Assembly (NCBI RefSeq): GCF_013624435.2
Contig: NZ_CP061768.1
Coordinates: forward strand, 2,448,001-2,512,000
Origin: Nocardioides campestrisoli
Lineage (GTDB): Bacteria; Actinomycetota; Actinomycetes; Propionibacteriales; Nocardioidaceae
DNA length: 64,000 nt
Reading direction: 5' to 3'
The notes under the pieces were generated by a model. It was not told where the DNA came from and ran no database searches. It saw only the letters and a list, made by a program, of their open reading frames with translations. The position numbers were made by a program, and so were the translations under genes. Shown piece after piece: positions 37,983 to 47,806 of the stretch; within the stretch, counting starts at the first letter, position 1; each line of letters starts with the position of its first letter.

Positions 37983-38564
37983 GTGCGGGTCGCCGGGCTC
38001 GTCCTGGCCGCCGGGGCGGGACGTCGCTACGGCGGCCCCAAGGCACTGGCCCGGGACCCGGACGGCACGGCCTGGCTGGTTCGCGCGGTCGACGTCCTGA
38101 GGGCGGCGGGGTGCGACCCGGTGCTGGTGGTGCTCGGCGCGGAGGCGGAGCGGGCCGCCGCCCTGCTGGCCGGTCGTGACGACGTCACGACGGTGGTCGC
38201 TCCCGCGTGGGAGCAGGGCATGGGCGCCTCGCTGCGCACCGGTCTGGACGCTCTCGCCGACGGGTCCGAGGACCCGGTCGGCGTCCTGGTGCACCTGGTC
38301 GACCTGCCCGACGTGACCTCTGCGGTGGTGGCCCGGGTGCTCTCCCGGGCGAGCGGGCCCGGGGACCTGGCCCGCGCCTCGTACGACGGCCGTCCCGGAC
38401 ACCCGGTGCTGCTGGGCCGCGACCACTGGCACCAGGTGGCCTCCTCGGCGCACGGCGACCAGGGCGCCCGCGAGCACCTGGCGACGCACGCACACACGCT
38501 GGTCGAGTGCGGCGACCTGGCGGGGGGTCACGACGTGGACGTGCCCCGGCCGGACCAACCCTGA
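37983..38564 (+). CDS. MocA/MobA-like nucleotidyltransferase (molybdenum cofactor cytidylyl/guanylyltransferase family)
   Basis: 193 residues from GTG 37983. The NTP-binding loop is GLVLAAGAGRRYGGPKAL, and the conserved acidic site is VHLVDLPDVTSAVV. A late RPGHPVLLGRDHW matches the MocA pattern (G-HP). MocA makes the molybdopterin cytosine dinucleotide form needed by xanthine-dehydrogenase/CO-dehydrogenase type enzymes. The protein sits first in the cox maturation cluster, which supports the cytidylyltransferase assignment, though sequence alone cannot fix CTP versus GTP. It is 14 bp downstream of pepA. Confidence 0.88.
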   Translation: MRVAGLVLAAGAGRRYGGPKALARDPDGTAWLVRAVDVLRAAGCDPVLVVLGAEAERAAALLAGRDDVTTVVAPAWEQGMGASLRTGLDALADGSEDPVGVLVHLVDLPDVTSAVVARVLSRASGPGDLARASYDGRPGHPVLLGRDHWHQVASSAHGDQGAREHLATHAHTLVECGDLAGGHDVDVPRPDQP

Positions 38565-38593
38565 ACCAACGACGCGCCGCCTAGGCTTCGAGG

Positions 38594-39472
38594 ATGGAGC
38601 CGGTCCGAGAGCTCGAGAGCGCGCTGCGCCGCACCGGCTACGTCTGCGACGAGTCGCTGGCGGTCGTGGTGCACCTCGCCCGGGTGATGCACCGCCCGCT
38701 GCTGCTCGAGGGCGAGCCGGGCACCGGGAAGACGGCGCTCGCGGAGGCCGTCGCCGAGGCCCTCGAGCTCCCGCTGATCCGCCTGCAGTGCTACGAGGGC
38801 ATCGACGCCACCCAGGCGCTCTACGACTGGGACTTCCCCCGCCAGGTGCTGCACCTGCGGGCCCTGGAGGCGGCCGGCGCGACCGGCGGCCCGGCTGACC
38901 CGGAGGAGGCGGAGAAGGGGCTGTACGACGAGCGGTTCCTGCTCGCCCGCCCGGTGCTGCGTGCCCTCCAGCAGAGTCCCGCGGTGCTCCTGGTCGACGA
39001 GGTCGACCGCGCCGACGACGAGTTCGAGGCGTTCCTGCTCGAGGTCCTGTCCACCTACCAGGTCACCGTGCCCGAGCTGGGCACGGTCCGCGCGGCCACC
39101 CCGCCCCTGGTCGTGCTCACCTCCAACCGGACCCGCGAGCTGCACGACGCCCTGAAGCGGCGCTGCCTCTACCACTGGATCGACCACCCGACGCTGGAGC
39201 GCGAGGTGGAGATCGTCCGCTCCCGCGCCCCGGAGGTCTCCGCGACCCTGGCCGGCCAGGTGGTCGCCCTGGTGCAGACGCTGCGCGACGACGCCGACCT
39301 GCTCAAGCCGCCCGGCGTGGCCGAGACGCTGGACTGGGCGCGGGCGCTGCACCACCTCGGCGCCGAGGAGCTCGACCTGGCGCTGGCCGCCAGCACGCTC
39401 GGCGCCCTGGTCAAGCACCGCGAGGACGGCGAGCGGGTCCGCGCGGCCCTGGCCCGGAGCGAGTCCCCATGA
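38594..39472 (+). CDS. coxD: MoxR-type AAA ATPase (CoxD)
   Basis: 292 residues from ATG 38594. Walker A is EGEPGTGKTALAEA, Walker B LLVDEVDRADDEFEAFLLE, and the sensor segment VLTSNRTRELHDALKRRCLY. This MoxR subclass occurs next to CoxE-type VWA proteins. In Oligotropha (Afipia) carboxidovorans CoxD works with CoxE to build the copper/sulfur-containing active site of CO dehydrogenase. Its stop overlaps the coxE start (ATGA at 39469), indicating paired translation. Whether its substrate here is a molybdenum-only form II enzyme is not settled. Confidence 0.9.
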   Translation: MEPVRELESALRRTGYVCDESLAVVVHLARVMHRPLLLEGEPGTGKTALAEAVAEALELPLIRLQCYEGIDATQALYDWDFPRQVLHLRALEAAGATGGPADPEEAEKGLYDERFLLARPVLRALQQSPAVLLVDEVDRADDEFEAFLLEVLSTYQVTVPELGTVRAATPPLVVLTSNRTRELHDALKRRCLYHWIDHPTLEREVEIVRSRAPEVSATLAGQVVALVQTLRDDADLLKPPGVAETLDWARALHHLGAEELDLALAASTLGALVKHREDGERVRAALARSESP

Positions 39473-40596
39473 GCCCCCTCGCGGCGGCCCGGCACGAGGC
39501 CGACGAGCTCCTGCTCGGCCTGGTCGAGGCCCTGCGGGCAGCCGGACTGACGGTGCCGACCGACCGCTCCCAGGCCTTCCTCGCCGCCGTGGCGACCCTC
39601 GGCGCGCAGGACCCCGACCGGACCCGGGCGGCCGGCCGGGCGACGGTGTGCGCCGGCCCCGCCGACCTCGCCCTCTTCGACCTGGTCTTCGACGCCTGGT
39701 TCGCGCGCCCGGCCCGCCCGGGGCTGCCGTCGCCGCCCGCCCTCGCCCCGTCGCGGGTCGCCTCGGTGGATGCGGTGCCGGCGGACGGGAACGACGGCGA
39801 CCCGGCTGCCGACCCCGAGCTGCACGCCGTCGCCGCGACCGGCAGCGAGGTGCTCAGGCACCGGGACGTGGCGTTGCTGGACTCGGCTCAGCGACGCCGG
39901 CTGGCGGCCCTCTTCGAGGCGCTCGACCCGGCTGCGCCGCTGCGCCGCGGCGCACGTCGCCGGCCGGCCCGACGGGGCCGGATCGACGTCTCCCGGACGG
40001 CGCGGGCCTCCATGCGCCAGGGCGGCGAGCCGGCGCGGCTGCTGCACCACCGCCCGCGGCCGCGCCGCCGCCGGGTGGTGCTGCTGGTCGACGTGAGCGG
40101 CTCGATGACCCCGTACGCCGACGCGCTGCTGCGGCTGGCGCACCGGTTCGTGCTGCGTGCCGGCACGGACGTGGAGGTCTTCACCTTCGGCACCCGGCTC
40201 ACCCGGGTCACCCGGGCCCTGCGGGTGCGCGAGCCCGAGCAGGCGCTGGCCCGTGTCGGGCTCGCGGTGCCCGACTGGTCGGGGGGCACCCGGCTGGGCG
40301 AGTCACTTCAGGGCTTCCTGGACCGGTGGGGTCGGCCGGGCCTGGCCCGCGGGGCGGTCGTGGTGGTCTTCAGCGACGGCTGGGAGCGGGGCGACCCCGC
40401 GCTGCTCGGCGAGCAGGCCGCGCGGCTCGGTCGGCTGGCCCACCGGACGGTGTGGGTCAACCCGCACCGCGGCAAGCCCGGCTACCGTCCGGTGCAGGGC
40501 GGGGTGGTGGCGGTCCTCCCGCACATCGACGACTTCCTGGCAGGGCACACGATGGCGACCTACGACGAGCTGGTGGAGGTGGTCCGAGGTGCGTGA
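39469..40596 (+). CDS. coxE: VWA-domain protein of the CoxE type
   Basis: 375 residues. The C-terminal half is a von Willebrand A domain with the metal-dependent adhesion motif DVSGSM (D-x-S-x-S) after VVLLV, and a later SDGWERGDP. A very basic segment (LRRGARRRPARRGR) precedes it. The end LPHIDDFLAGHTMATYDELV is typical of CoxE. CoxE partners the MoxR ATPase CoxD, forming a chaperone-like pair for metallo-hydroxylase maturation. The coupled overlaps (ATGA with coxD, GTG of xdhC inside its 3' end) show the three are one translational unit. Confidence 0.9.
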   Translation: MSPLAAARHEADELLLGLVEALRAAGLTVPTDRSQAFLAAVATLGAQDPDRTRAAGRATVCAGPADLALFDLVFDAWFARPARPGLPSPPALAPSRVASVDAVPADGNDGDPAADPELHAVAATGSEVLRHRDVALLDSAQRRRLAALFEALDPAAPLRRGARRRPARRGRIDVSRTARASMRQGGEPARLLHHRPRPRRRRVVLLVDVSGSMTPYADALLRLAHRFVLRAGTDVEVFTFGTRLTRVTRALRVREPEQALARVGLAVPDWSGGTRLGESLQGFLDRWGRPGLARGAVVVVFSDGWERGDPALLGEQAARLGRLAHRTVWVNPHRGKPGYRPVQGGVVAVLPHIDDFLAGHTMATYDELVEVVRGA

Positions 40597-41815
40597 GGTG
40601 CTCGACGAGCTGCTGGAGTGGTGGGAGTCCGGCGCCACTGTCGGGGTGGGCACCGTGGTGGCGACCTTCCGCTCGGCCCCGCGTCCGCCCGGTGCCACGA
40701 TGCTCGTGGGTCCCGACGAGTCGGTGGTGGGCTCGGTCTCGGGCGGGTGCGTGGAGGGCGCGGTCTACGAGCTGGCCCGCGAGGTGGTCGACTCCGGCGC
40801 CCCCGTGCTCAAGCGCTACGGCGTCTCCGACGACGACGCGTTCGCGGTCGGGCTGACCTGCGGCGGCGTGCTGGACGTCTACGTCGAGCGGGTCGACCGG
40901 GAGTCCTTCCCCGAGCTCGGTGAGATCGCCGCCGACGTACGGGCCGGGCGACCGGTGGCGATCGCGACCGTGGTCTCCCATCCGGACCCGGCGCGGATCG
41001 GTCGCCGGCTGCTGGTCCGGCCGCATGACGACACGTCCGGTCCGACCGCGCGCGCGGGGGTGGCGCGGTCGGACCGGATCTCGGGATCACTGGGCGTCTC
41101 GGGATCACTGGGCTCGGAGCGCGTCGACGACGCGGTGCGAGACGACGCCCTGGGGCTGCTCGCCGCCGGGCACAGTGCCGTCCTCACCTACGGGCCCGAC
41201 GGGGAGCGACGGGGCGAGGGGCAGCAGGTCTTCGTCCAGGCGCTCGCCCCGCCGCCCCGGATGCTGGTCTTCGGCGCCATCGACTTCGCCGCCGCGGTGG
41301 CGCGGGTCGGGTCGTTCCTCGGCTACCGGGTGACCGTCTGCGACGCGCGGCCCCTGTTCGCGACGCCGGCCCGGTTCCCCGGAGCCGACGAGGTGGTCGT
41401 GGACTGGCCGCACCGCTACCTGGAGGCGGAGCAGGCGGCAGGCCGGGTCGACGAGCGGACGGTGCTCTGCGTGCTCACCCACGACCCGAAGTTCGACGTC
41501 CCGCTGCTCGAGGTGGCGCTGCGGCTGCCCGCGGTCGCCTACGTCGGCGCCATGGGGTCCCGCCGTACGCACGAGGACCGGCTGGCGCGGCTGCGCGAGG
41601 CCGGGCTGCACGAGCACGAGATCGCCGCGCTGCGCAGCCCGATCGGCCTGGACCTGGGCGCCCGGACGCCGGAGGAGACAGCGGTCAGCATCGCCGCCGA
41701 GATCGTCGCCGCCCGGTGGGGCGGGACCGGCGGGCCGCTCAGCTCGCTGCCGGGACGGATCCACGGCGCCCCGGACGCCGCGACCGTCACGGACCCCGCA
41801 CCTGCAGGGATGTGA
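40589..41815 (+). CDS. coxF: XdhC/CoxF family maturation protein
   Basis: 408 residues from GTG 40589. The N-terminal XdhC/CoxI domain has TVVATFRSAPRPPGATMLVG and GSVSGGCVEGAVYELA, and FAVGLTCGGVLDVYVE. The C-terminal Rossmann domain begins MLVFGAIDFAAAVARVGSFL and contains YVGAMGSRRTHEDRL. XdhC proteins bind the molybdenum cofactor, help sulfurate it and insert it into the hydroxylase. The gene begins inside the end of coxE (8-bp overlap). A 17-bp direct repeat (41079-41113) adds an ISGSLGVSGSLGSE stretch between the domains. A CRP-like palindrome overlaps the stop codon. Confidence 0.9.
   Translation: MREVLDELLEWWESGATVGVGTVVATFRSAPRPPGATMLVGPDESVVGSVSGGCVEGAVYELAREVVDSGAPVLKRYGVSDDDAFAVGLTCGGVLDVYVERVDRESFPELGEIAADVRAGRPVAIATVVSHPDPARIGRRLLVRPHDDTSGPTARAGVARSDRISGSLGVSGSLGSERVDDAVRDDALGLLAAGHSAVLTYGPDGERRGEGQQVFVQALAPPPRMLVFGAIDFAAAVARVGSFLGYRVTVCDARPLFATPARFPGADEVVVDWPHRYLEAEQAAGRVDERTVLCVLTHDPKFDVPLLEVALRLPAVAYVGAMGSRRTHEDRLARLREAGLHEHEIAALRSPIGLDLGARTPEETAVSIAAEIVAARWGGTGGPLSSLPGRIHGAPDAATVTDPAPAGM
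41079..41113. repeat. 17-bp direct repeat with 18-bp period inside coxF
   Basis: TCTCGGGATCACTGGGC occurs at 41079-41095 and 41097-41113. The 18-bp period preserves the frame and encodes two SGSLG units in the linker between the two XdhC domains, so it looks like a recent in-frame duplication. Confidence 0.8.
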
Positions 41816-41826
41816 CGCGGCTCACA
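41811..41826. promoter_or_regulatory. CRP-like palindrome upstream of the cox regulator
   Basis: TGTGACGCGGCTCACA is a perfect TGTGA-N6-TCACA palindrome, overlapping the coxF stop and ending 19 bp before the regulator ATG. A possible -10 (TAGCGT, TANNNT type) follows at 41834-41839. A closely similar site lies before coxS. It may bind a CRP-family protein or the adjacent regulator itself. Confidence 0.5.
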
Positions 41827-41845
41827 GCGGTGCTAGCGTGCCTGC

Positions 41846-43039
41846 ATGTCCGGCTCCTCCCTGGTGGAGCGCCGCCAGACGGCACTCCAGGCCTGGTCCG
41901 CCTTCGTCGCGAGCGGTGGCACCAGGACACCCGGCGTGCGCCCGGAGATCCGCGGCAGCTGGAGCCGGTCCGTCGGCGTGCCCACCGACCTGCTGGCCGC
42001 CCCGCTCGCCGACGAGCAGGAGACCCGTGACCTGTGGCGCAGCTCGGCGCTCAGGGTCGCGGTCAGCCGCGTCGAGCGCGACCTGCGCCGCACCGCGGAG
42101 GACGGGGACCTCGTGCTCGCGGTCGCCGACCCGAGCGCCCGGATCCTGTGGACGCACGGCGGTCGGGTGATGCGGAGCCGCGCGGAGGGCATCCACTTCG
42201 TGCCGGGCGGGCGGTGGGACGAGCAGAGCGTCGGGACCAACGCCCTGGCGCTGGCCACCCACCGGACCACCCCGGCGATGGTCTTCGGCGCCGAGCACTA
42301 CGCCCCGATCGTGCACGGCTGGGTCTGCTGGGCCGCGCCGATCCGCGAGCCGGGGACCGGACGCATCCTCGGGGTGGTCGACCTCTCCACCACCTGGGAC
42401 CGGACCCACCCGATCGGGCTGGCCACGGCCGGCCTGCTGGCCCGGCTGGTGGAGGACGCCCTGCCCCGCACCCGGGCCACGGGACTGGGCCTGCGACTCC
42501 TCGGCACGGCCGAGGCGCGGCTCGACGGGGGGCTGCTGCCCCTCCCCCGCCGGCAGAGCGAGATCCTCGCCCTGTTGGCCCTGCACCCCGAGGGGCTCTC
42601 GCTGGGACGGCTGCACACCCTCCTGTACGGCGACCAGCCCGTCACCTCCTCCACCCTCAAGGCCGAGGTCTCGCACCTGCGCGCAGCAGTGCAGGGCCAG
42701 CTGGCCTCCCGGCCCTACCGGCTCTCGCTGCCGGTACACACCGACGTCGACGACGTCCTGGCGGCACTGCGGGCCGGCGACGTCCGGGCCGCCGTCTCGG
42801 CGTACGGCGGCGACCTGATGCCCGGCACGGACGCACCCGGCCTGGTGGAGACCGGGACCTACCTGGCGGTCTCCCTGCGCGAGGCCCTGCTCCGCCGCCC
42901 CGACCCCGAGGCGGTGCTGGGCTACAGCGACCTGGTCCCGCACGACACCGCGGTGCTCGAGGCCTGCCTGGACGCCCCCGGGACGGGGGACCACCCCGCC
43001 GCCCCGCTGCTGCGGGCGCGGCTGATCACCGGCCACTGA
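41846..43039 (+). CDS. GAF-domain transcriptional regulator with SARP-like winged helix
   Basis: 397 residues from ATG 41846. Residues about 60-205 resemble the GAF sensor of AcoR-type activators: [43 protein letters not shown] and [16 protein letters not shown]. The C-terminal part (about 225-310) is a winged helix: [20 protein letters not shown], then [20 protein letters not shown], reminiscent of SARP/OmpR-type DNA binding, followed by a helical domain ([21 protein letters not shown]) like the BTAD region. There is no AAA sigma-54 domain. Lying between maturation genes and coxSLM, it probably controls them in response to a small ligand; the ligand is unknown. Confidence 0.82.
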   Translation: MSGSSLVERRQTALQAWSAFVASGGTRTPGVRPEIRGSWSRSVGVPTDLLAAPLADEQETRDLWRSSALRVAVSRVERDLRRTAEDGDLVLAVADPSARILWTHGGRVMRSRAEGIHFVPGGRWDEQSVGTNALALATHRTTPAMVFGAEHYAPIVHGWVCWAAPIREPGTGRILGVVDLSTTWDRTHPIGLATAGLLARLVEDALPRTRATGLGLRLLGTAEARLDGGLLPLPRRQSEILALLALHPEGLSLGRLHTLLYGDQPVTSSTLKAEVSHLRAAVQGQLASRPYRLSLPVHTDVDDVLAALRAGDVRAAVSAYGGDLMPGTDAPGLVETGTYLAVSLREALLRRPDPEAVLGYSDLVPHDTAVLEACLDAPGTGDHPAAPLLRARLITGH

Positions 43040-43064
43040 GCCGCCCTGCTCCGGCCGATGCCCG

Positions 43065-43086
43065 GCCAACCCTTCGCCAACCCTTC
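43065..43086. repeat. 11-bp tandem duplication in the coxS leader
   Basis: GCCAACCCTTC is repeated head to tail (43065-43075, 43076-43086) 46-67 bp before the coxS ATG, just upstream of the CRP-like site. Role unknown; it could be a direct-repeat regulator site. Confidence 0.6.
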
Positions 43087-43094
43087 GTCCTTAG

Positions 43095-43110
43095 CGTGAC
43101 CTGCGTCACA
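43095..43110. promoter_or_regulatory. CRP-like palindrome upstream of coxS
   Basis: CGTGACCTGCGTCACA matches TGTGA-N6-TCACA at 9 of 10 defined positions and ends 21 bp before the coxS ATG. Both this site and the one at 41811 continue with GC after TCACA. A TAGCGT hexamer (43093-43098) overlaps it. CAGGAGG (43121-43127) is the coxS ribosome site. Confidence 0.45.
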
Positions 43111-43131
43111 GCCGCTCACCCAGGAGGCGCC

Positions 43132-43595
<464 letters not shown>

Positions 43596-43599
<4 letters not shown>

Positions 43600-46082
43600 C
43601 GGTCACCGAGCAGCGCACCGCGGACGACTCCGGGGGCACCACGTCCGAGGTCGGCCGCGCCCGTCGCCGCAAGGAGGACGCCCGCCTGATCACCGGCCGC
43701 ACCCGGTGGACCGACAACCTCGTCGTCCCCGGGATGCTCCACCTGGCGATGGTCCGCAGCCCGTTCGCCCACGCCCGGATCAACAGCATCGACACCACCG
43801 AGGCGGCCGCCTCGCCGCGCGTGGTCGCGGTGCTCACCGGAGCCGATCTGGCCGAGACCCAGGGGGTGCTGATCAACGCCTGGCCGATCACCCCGGAGCA
43901 GAACGCACCCACCCACACCCCCGTCGCCATCGAGCGCGTCGCCTTCGCCGGCGAGGTCGTCGCGGTCGTCGTCGCCCGCAGCGCCGCCGCCGCCCGGGAC
44001 GCCGCCGAGCTGGTCGACGTCGACTACGAGGTGCTGCCCGCCGCCCTGGACCTCAAGGAGGCGGCCGACGACGTCGTGCTGGCCCACCCGGAGCTGGGCA
44101 CGAACCTGTCGGCGCGCTGGGTCTTCGACTCCGCCGAGGCGGGCACCGGCCAGGACGTCGAGCGGGCCATCGAGGAGGCCCGCGCCGACGGCATCCTGAT
44201 CGAGCGCGAGTACCGCCAGCAGCGGCTGATCCCCGCCTTCATGGAGCCCCGCAGCGTGCTGTGCGACCCGACCGGCGACCAGCTGGTGCTCTGGACCGCC
44301 ACGCAGGTCCCGCACATCGTCCGGTACGCCCTGGCGGCGACCACCGGGATGCCGGAGTCCAAGATCAGGGTCGTCGCCCCCGACGTGGGCGGCGGCTTCG
44401 GCGGCAAGCTCCAGACCACTCCCGAGGAGTGGATCTCCGTGGCGGTCGCACGCCGGCTGGGCCGCCCGGTCAAGTACACCGAGACCCGCTCGGAGTCGCT
44501 GGTCGCGGGCCACCACGGACGCGACCAGTGGCAGAACCTCACTCTGGCGGCGACCCGCGACGGACGCGTCACCGGGCTGGTGGTGGAGCTGCTCGCCGAC
44601 CTGGGCTCGCACGTCTCGCTGGTGGGCGGCGGGGTGCCCGTGCTCGGGGCGTTCATGTTCAACGGGATCTACAAGTTCCCCGCCTACCACTTCACCGTCC
44701 AGACGGTCCTGACCAACAAGACGTGGACCGACGCCTACCGGGGCGCCGGCCGGCCGGAGGCCACGTTCGCGATCGAGCGCCTGATGGACGAGCTCGCCGC
44801 GGAGGTCGGGGTGGACCCGCTGGAGATCCGGGAGCGGAACTGGATCACCCACGAGGAGTTCCCGTTCAGCACCGTCTGCGGCCTGGAGTACGACTCCGGG
44901 AACTACGAGGCGGCGACCGCGCGGGCCAAGGAGATGTTCGGCTACGACGAGCTGCGCGCCGAGCAGGCCCGCCGGCGCGAGGCCGGCGACCGGGTGCAGC
45001 TCGGGATCGGCGTCTCCACCTTCACCGAGATGTGCGGCCTGGCGCCGAGCCGGGTGCTCGGCTCGCTCGACTACGGCGCCGGCGGGTGGGAGCACGCCAG
45101 CGTCCGGATGCTGCCCACCGGCACCGTGGAGGTGGTGGTCGGGGTGAGCCCCCACGGCCAGGGCCACGAGACCGCCTTCAGCCAGATCGTGGCCGACCGG
45201 CTCGGCGTGCCGTTCGAGGACATCGAGGTGCTGCACGGGGACACGCAGGTGGCGCCGCGCGGCCTGGACACCTACGGCTCGCGCTCGCTGGTGGTGGGCG
45301 GCGAGGCGGTGGTCCGTGCCGCCGACAAGGTGGTCGAGAAGGCCCGGACGCTGGCCGCGCACCTGCTCGAGGCCGGCACGGACGACCTGGAGTTCGCCCG
45401 CGGGCGCTTCACCGTCCGCGGCACCGACCAGGGCATCGACCTGACCGAGATCTCCTCGGCCGTCTTCGCCGCGCACGACATGCCCGAGGGGATGGAGCCC
45501 TCCCTGGACTCCGACGCGGCGTTCGACCCGGAGAACTTCTCGTTCCCGCACGGCACCCACCTGTGCGCGATGGAGGTCGACACCGAGACCGGTGCCGTGT
45601 CGATGCGCAAGTACGTCGCCTGCGACGACGTGGGCACCATCGTCAACCCGCTGATCGTGGAGGGCCAGGTGCACGGCGGTCTGGTCCAGGGCATCTCCCA
45701 GGCACTGTGGGAGGAGGCGGTGCACGACGACTCCGGGACCCTGGTCTCCGGCTCGTTCGTGGACTACCTCCTGCCGACGGCGGCGGACACGATCAGCTTC
45801 GAGACCGACCACACCACCTCCCCCGCGACCTCCAACTCGCTGGGGACCAAGGGCGTCGGCGAGGCCGGCACGATCGCCTCGACCCCCGCGGTGGTCAACG
45901 CCGTGGTGGACGCGCTGCGACACCTGGGCGTCCAGGACGTGCGCATGCCGTGCACCCCCGAGCGGGTCTGGCGGGCGATCCGGGACGCCGCGGGCGGGAC
46001 GGCAGCCAGCGAGCCGGCGGCGATGCCGCACTTCGATCCGGACGAACCCGGTCGCAGCAGCACCGAAGGAGCAGGCTCATGA
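43596..46082 (+). CDS. coxL: form II CO-dehydrogenase-like large molybdenum subunit (CoxL)
   Basis: 828 residues from ATG 43596. Conserved cofactor-binding blocks include [34 protein letters not shown] and the late [20 protein letters not shown], whose Glu is the catalytic base. The active-site loop reads AYRGAGR (about residues 380-386), the form II signature; true aerobic CO dehydrogenases (form I) have AYRCSFR with the copper-binding Cys. So CO oxidation is not assured and another aldehyde, purine or heterocycle substrate is possible. It needs molybdopterin cytosine dinucleotide, fitting the MocA-like gene upstream. Overlaps coxS and coxM by ATGA. Confidence 0.93.
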
Positions 46083-46951
46083 TCCCCGCCGCGTTCGACT
46101 ACCTGTCCCCCAGCACCGTCCAGGAGGCGTTGTCGGCCCTTTCCGAGCACGGGGACGAGGCCAAGCTGATCGCCGGCGGCCAGTCGCTCCTGCCCGTGCT
46201 CAGGATGCGGCTCAACGCCCCCGGGGTGGTGATCGACCTGGGCGGCATCGACTCGCTGCGCGGCATCTCCGAGGAGGGGGACGACCTGGTGATCGGGGCG
46301 ATGACCACCCACCACGAGGTGCGCACCAGCGACCTGGTCCGCCGGCACGCCACGGTGCTGGCCAAGGCGACCGACGAGGTCGCCGACGCCCAGATCCGGC
46401 ACCGCGGCACCCTGGGTGGGGCACTGGCACACGCCGACCCCGCCGGCGACCAGGGCGGCGCCGTGCTCTCGCTCGGCGCCCGGCTCACCGTCGCCGGGCC
46501 CGGGGGCGAGCGGACGGTCCCGGCCGACGAGTTCTTCCTCGGCCTCTTCGAGACCGCGGTCGGCGAGGACGAGATCCTCACCAGCATCCGCATCCCGAAG
46601 CACACCGGCTGGGGGGCGCACTACGCGAAGTTCGTGCGGATCGCGCACCAGTGGCCGATCGTCGCGGTAGCCGCCTCGGTCCGCCTGGAGGACGGAGCCA
46701 TCGCGGAAGCACGGGTCGGTCTCACCAACATGGGGTCGACCTACCTGCGGGCGGGCGCGGTGGAGCAGGCCCTGGTGGGCCGTCGGCCCACGGAGGAGGA
46801 GCTGAGCGACGTCGCCACGCTCGCGGTGGAGGGCACGGACCCGCCCAGCGACCTCAACGGCGACGCCGACTACCGCCGCCACCTCGCGGGGGTGCTCACC
46901 CGCCGCGCGGTGCTGGCCGCCGCGGCCGCTCCCGAGCCGGGTGCGGAGTGA
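46079..46951 (+). CDS. coxM: molybdenum hydroxylase FAD-binding medium subunit (CoxM)
   Basis: 290 residues from ATG 46079, overlapping the coxL stop. The FAD-binding motifs AGGQS (32-36) and TLGG (111-114) are both present, with IRHRGTLGGALAHADPAGD in between and after. The C-terminal CO_deh_flav_C domain follows (RIAHQWPIVAVAASVRLEDG). It receives electrons from the [2Fe-2S] clusters and passes them to the respiratory chain or another acceptor. The third subunit gene in S-L-M order; coxG follows after 2 bp. Confidence 0.94.
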   Translation: MIPAAFDYLSPSTVQEALSALSEHGDEAKLIAGGQSLLPVLRMRLNAPGVVIDLGGIDSLRGISEEGDDLVIGAMTTHHEVRTSDLVRRHATVLAKATDEVADAQIRHRGTLGGALAHADPAGDQGGAVLSLGARLTVAGPGGERTVPADEFFLGLFETAVGEDEILTSIRIPKHTGWGAHYAKFVRIAHQWPIVAVAASVRLEDGAIAEARVGLTNMGSTYLRAGAVEQALVGRRPTEEELSDVATLAVEGTDPPSDLNGDADYRRHLAGVLTRRAVLAAAAAPEPGAE

Positions 46952-46953
46952 GC

Positions 46954-47754
46954 ATGGAGCTGACCCACACCTTCTCGCTTCCCCTCCCGGTGGAGACCGC
47001 GTGGGCGGAGTTCCAGGACATCGGGGCCCTGGCCGAGTGCTTCCCCGGCGCCACCGTGACCCGTGCCGACCTGGAGGGCTTCGAGGGCTCGGTCAAGGTG
47101 AAGCTCGGTCCGATCGCCCTCGTCTACAACGGCGCGGGCACCTTCGTGGAGCGCGACGGCGCGGCGTACCGCATGGTGATCGAGGCCCGGGGCAAGGACC
47201 GGCGCGGCAACGGGACCGCCGCCGCCCAGGTCGTCCTCACGATGGGTCCGGAAGGGATCGAGGGCTCGAACGAGACGACCGAGGTGGCGGTGAGGACCGA
47301 CCTCTCGATCACCGGCAAGCCCGCCCAGTTCGGCCGAGGGCTGATGCAGGACGTCTCCGACCGACTGCTGGGCCAGTTCGTCGCCTGCCTCGAGGAGCGC
47401 CACGCCGCGACCTCGGGTGCCCCGGCGCCGGCCGTGGAGGTGGACGTCGAGGTGGTCGAGGTGGCCACCGGGGTGGACGGGATGGTCGAGATGGTCGGCG
47501 TCGCCGTCGGGGAGGTGGCTCCGACCGAAGCTGCCCCGGCCGAAGCTACGCCGGCCGAGGTGGACCCGGCCGAGGTGGACCCGGGACCCGGGGCCGACCA
47601 GCCCGAGGGGCGAGCGTCGTTTCCGGGGAGCGCGGACGCGATCGACCTGGGGGGCGCCGTTCTGCCGGCGCTGGCGCGGCGTCCGGGCACGTGGCTGGCG
47701 GCGGGTGTGCTGCTGCTCCTCGTCGTCGCGTGGGGGATGCGAAGACGTCACTGA
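46954..47754 (+). CDS. coxG: CoxG-like SRPBCC protein with C-terminal membrane anchor
   Basis: 266 residues from ATG 46954 (GTG 46948 is two codons upstream). Residues 1-145 are the CoxG/SRPBCC fold: MELTHTFSLPLPVETAWAEF, CFPGATV, GKDRRGNGTAAAQVVLTM, KPAQFGRGLMQDVSDRLLGQF. An acidic Pro/Ala/Glu linker with PAEVDPAEVDPG repeats follows, then a membrane segment (AAGVLLLLVVAWGM) and a basic end. CoxG is thought to recruit the hydroxylase complex to the cytoplasmic membrane and deliver electrons to quinone. It closes the cox operon and a hairpin follows. Confidence 0.9.
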   Translation: MELTHTFSLPLPVETAWAEFQDIGALAECFPGATVTRADLEGFEGSVKVKLGPIALVYNGAGTFVERDGAAYRMVIEARGKDRRGNGTAAAQVVLTMGPEGIEGSNETTEVAVRTDLSITGKPAQFGRGLMQDVSDRLLGQFVACLEERHAATSGAPAPAVEVDVEVVEVATGVDGMVEMVGVAVGEVAPTEAAPAEATPAEVDPAEVDPGPGADQPEGRASFPGSADAIDLGGAVLPALARRPGTWLAAGVLLLLVVAWGMRRRH

Positions 47755-47756
47755 CC

Positions 47757-47791
47757 CGGGCGGGACCGGATGTGGTCCCGGTGTCGCCCGG
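47757..47791 (+). terminator. hairpin after coxG
   Basis: CGGGACC (47761-47767) pairs with GGTCCCG (47774-47780) over a 6-nt loop, with GGGCG/CGCCC able to extend it outward. It lies directly after the coxG stop and between convergent genes, so it may serve both. No U-tract. Confidence 0.45.
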
Positions 47792-47806
47792 TCAGGTGCT
47801 GCGTGG

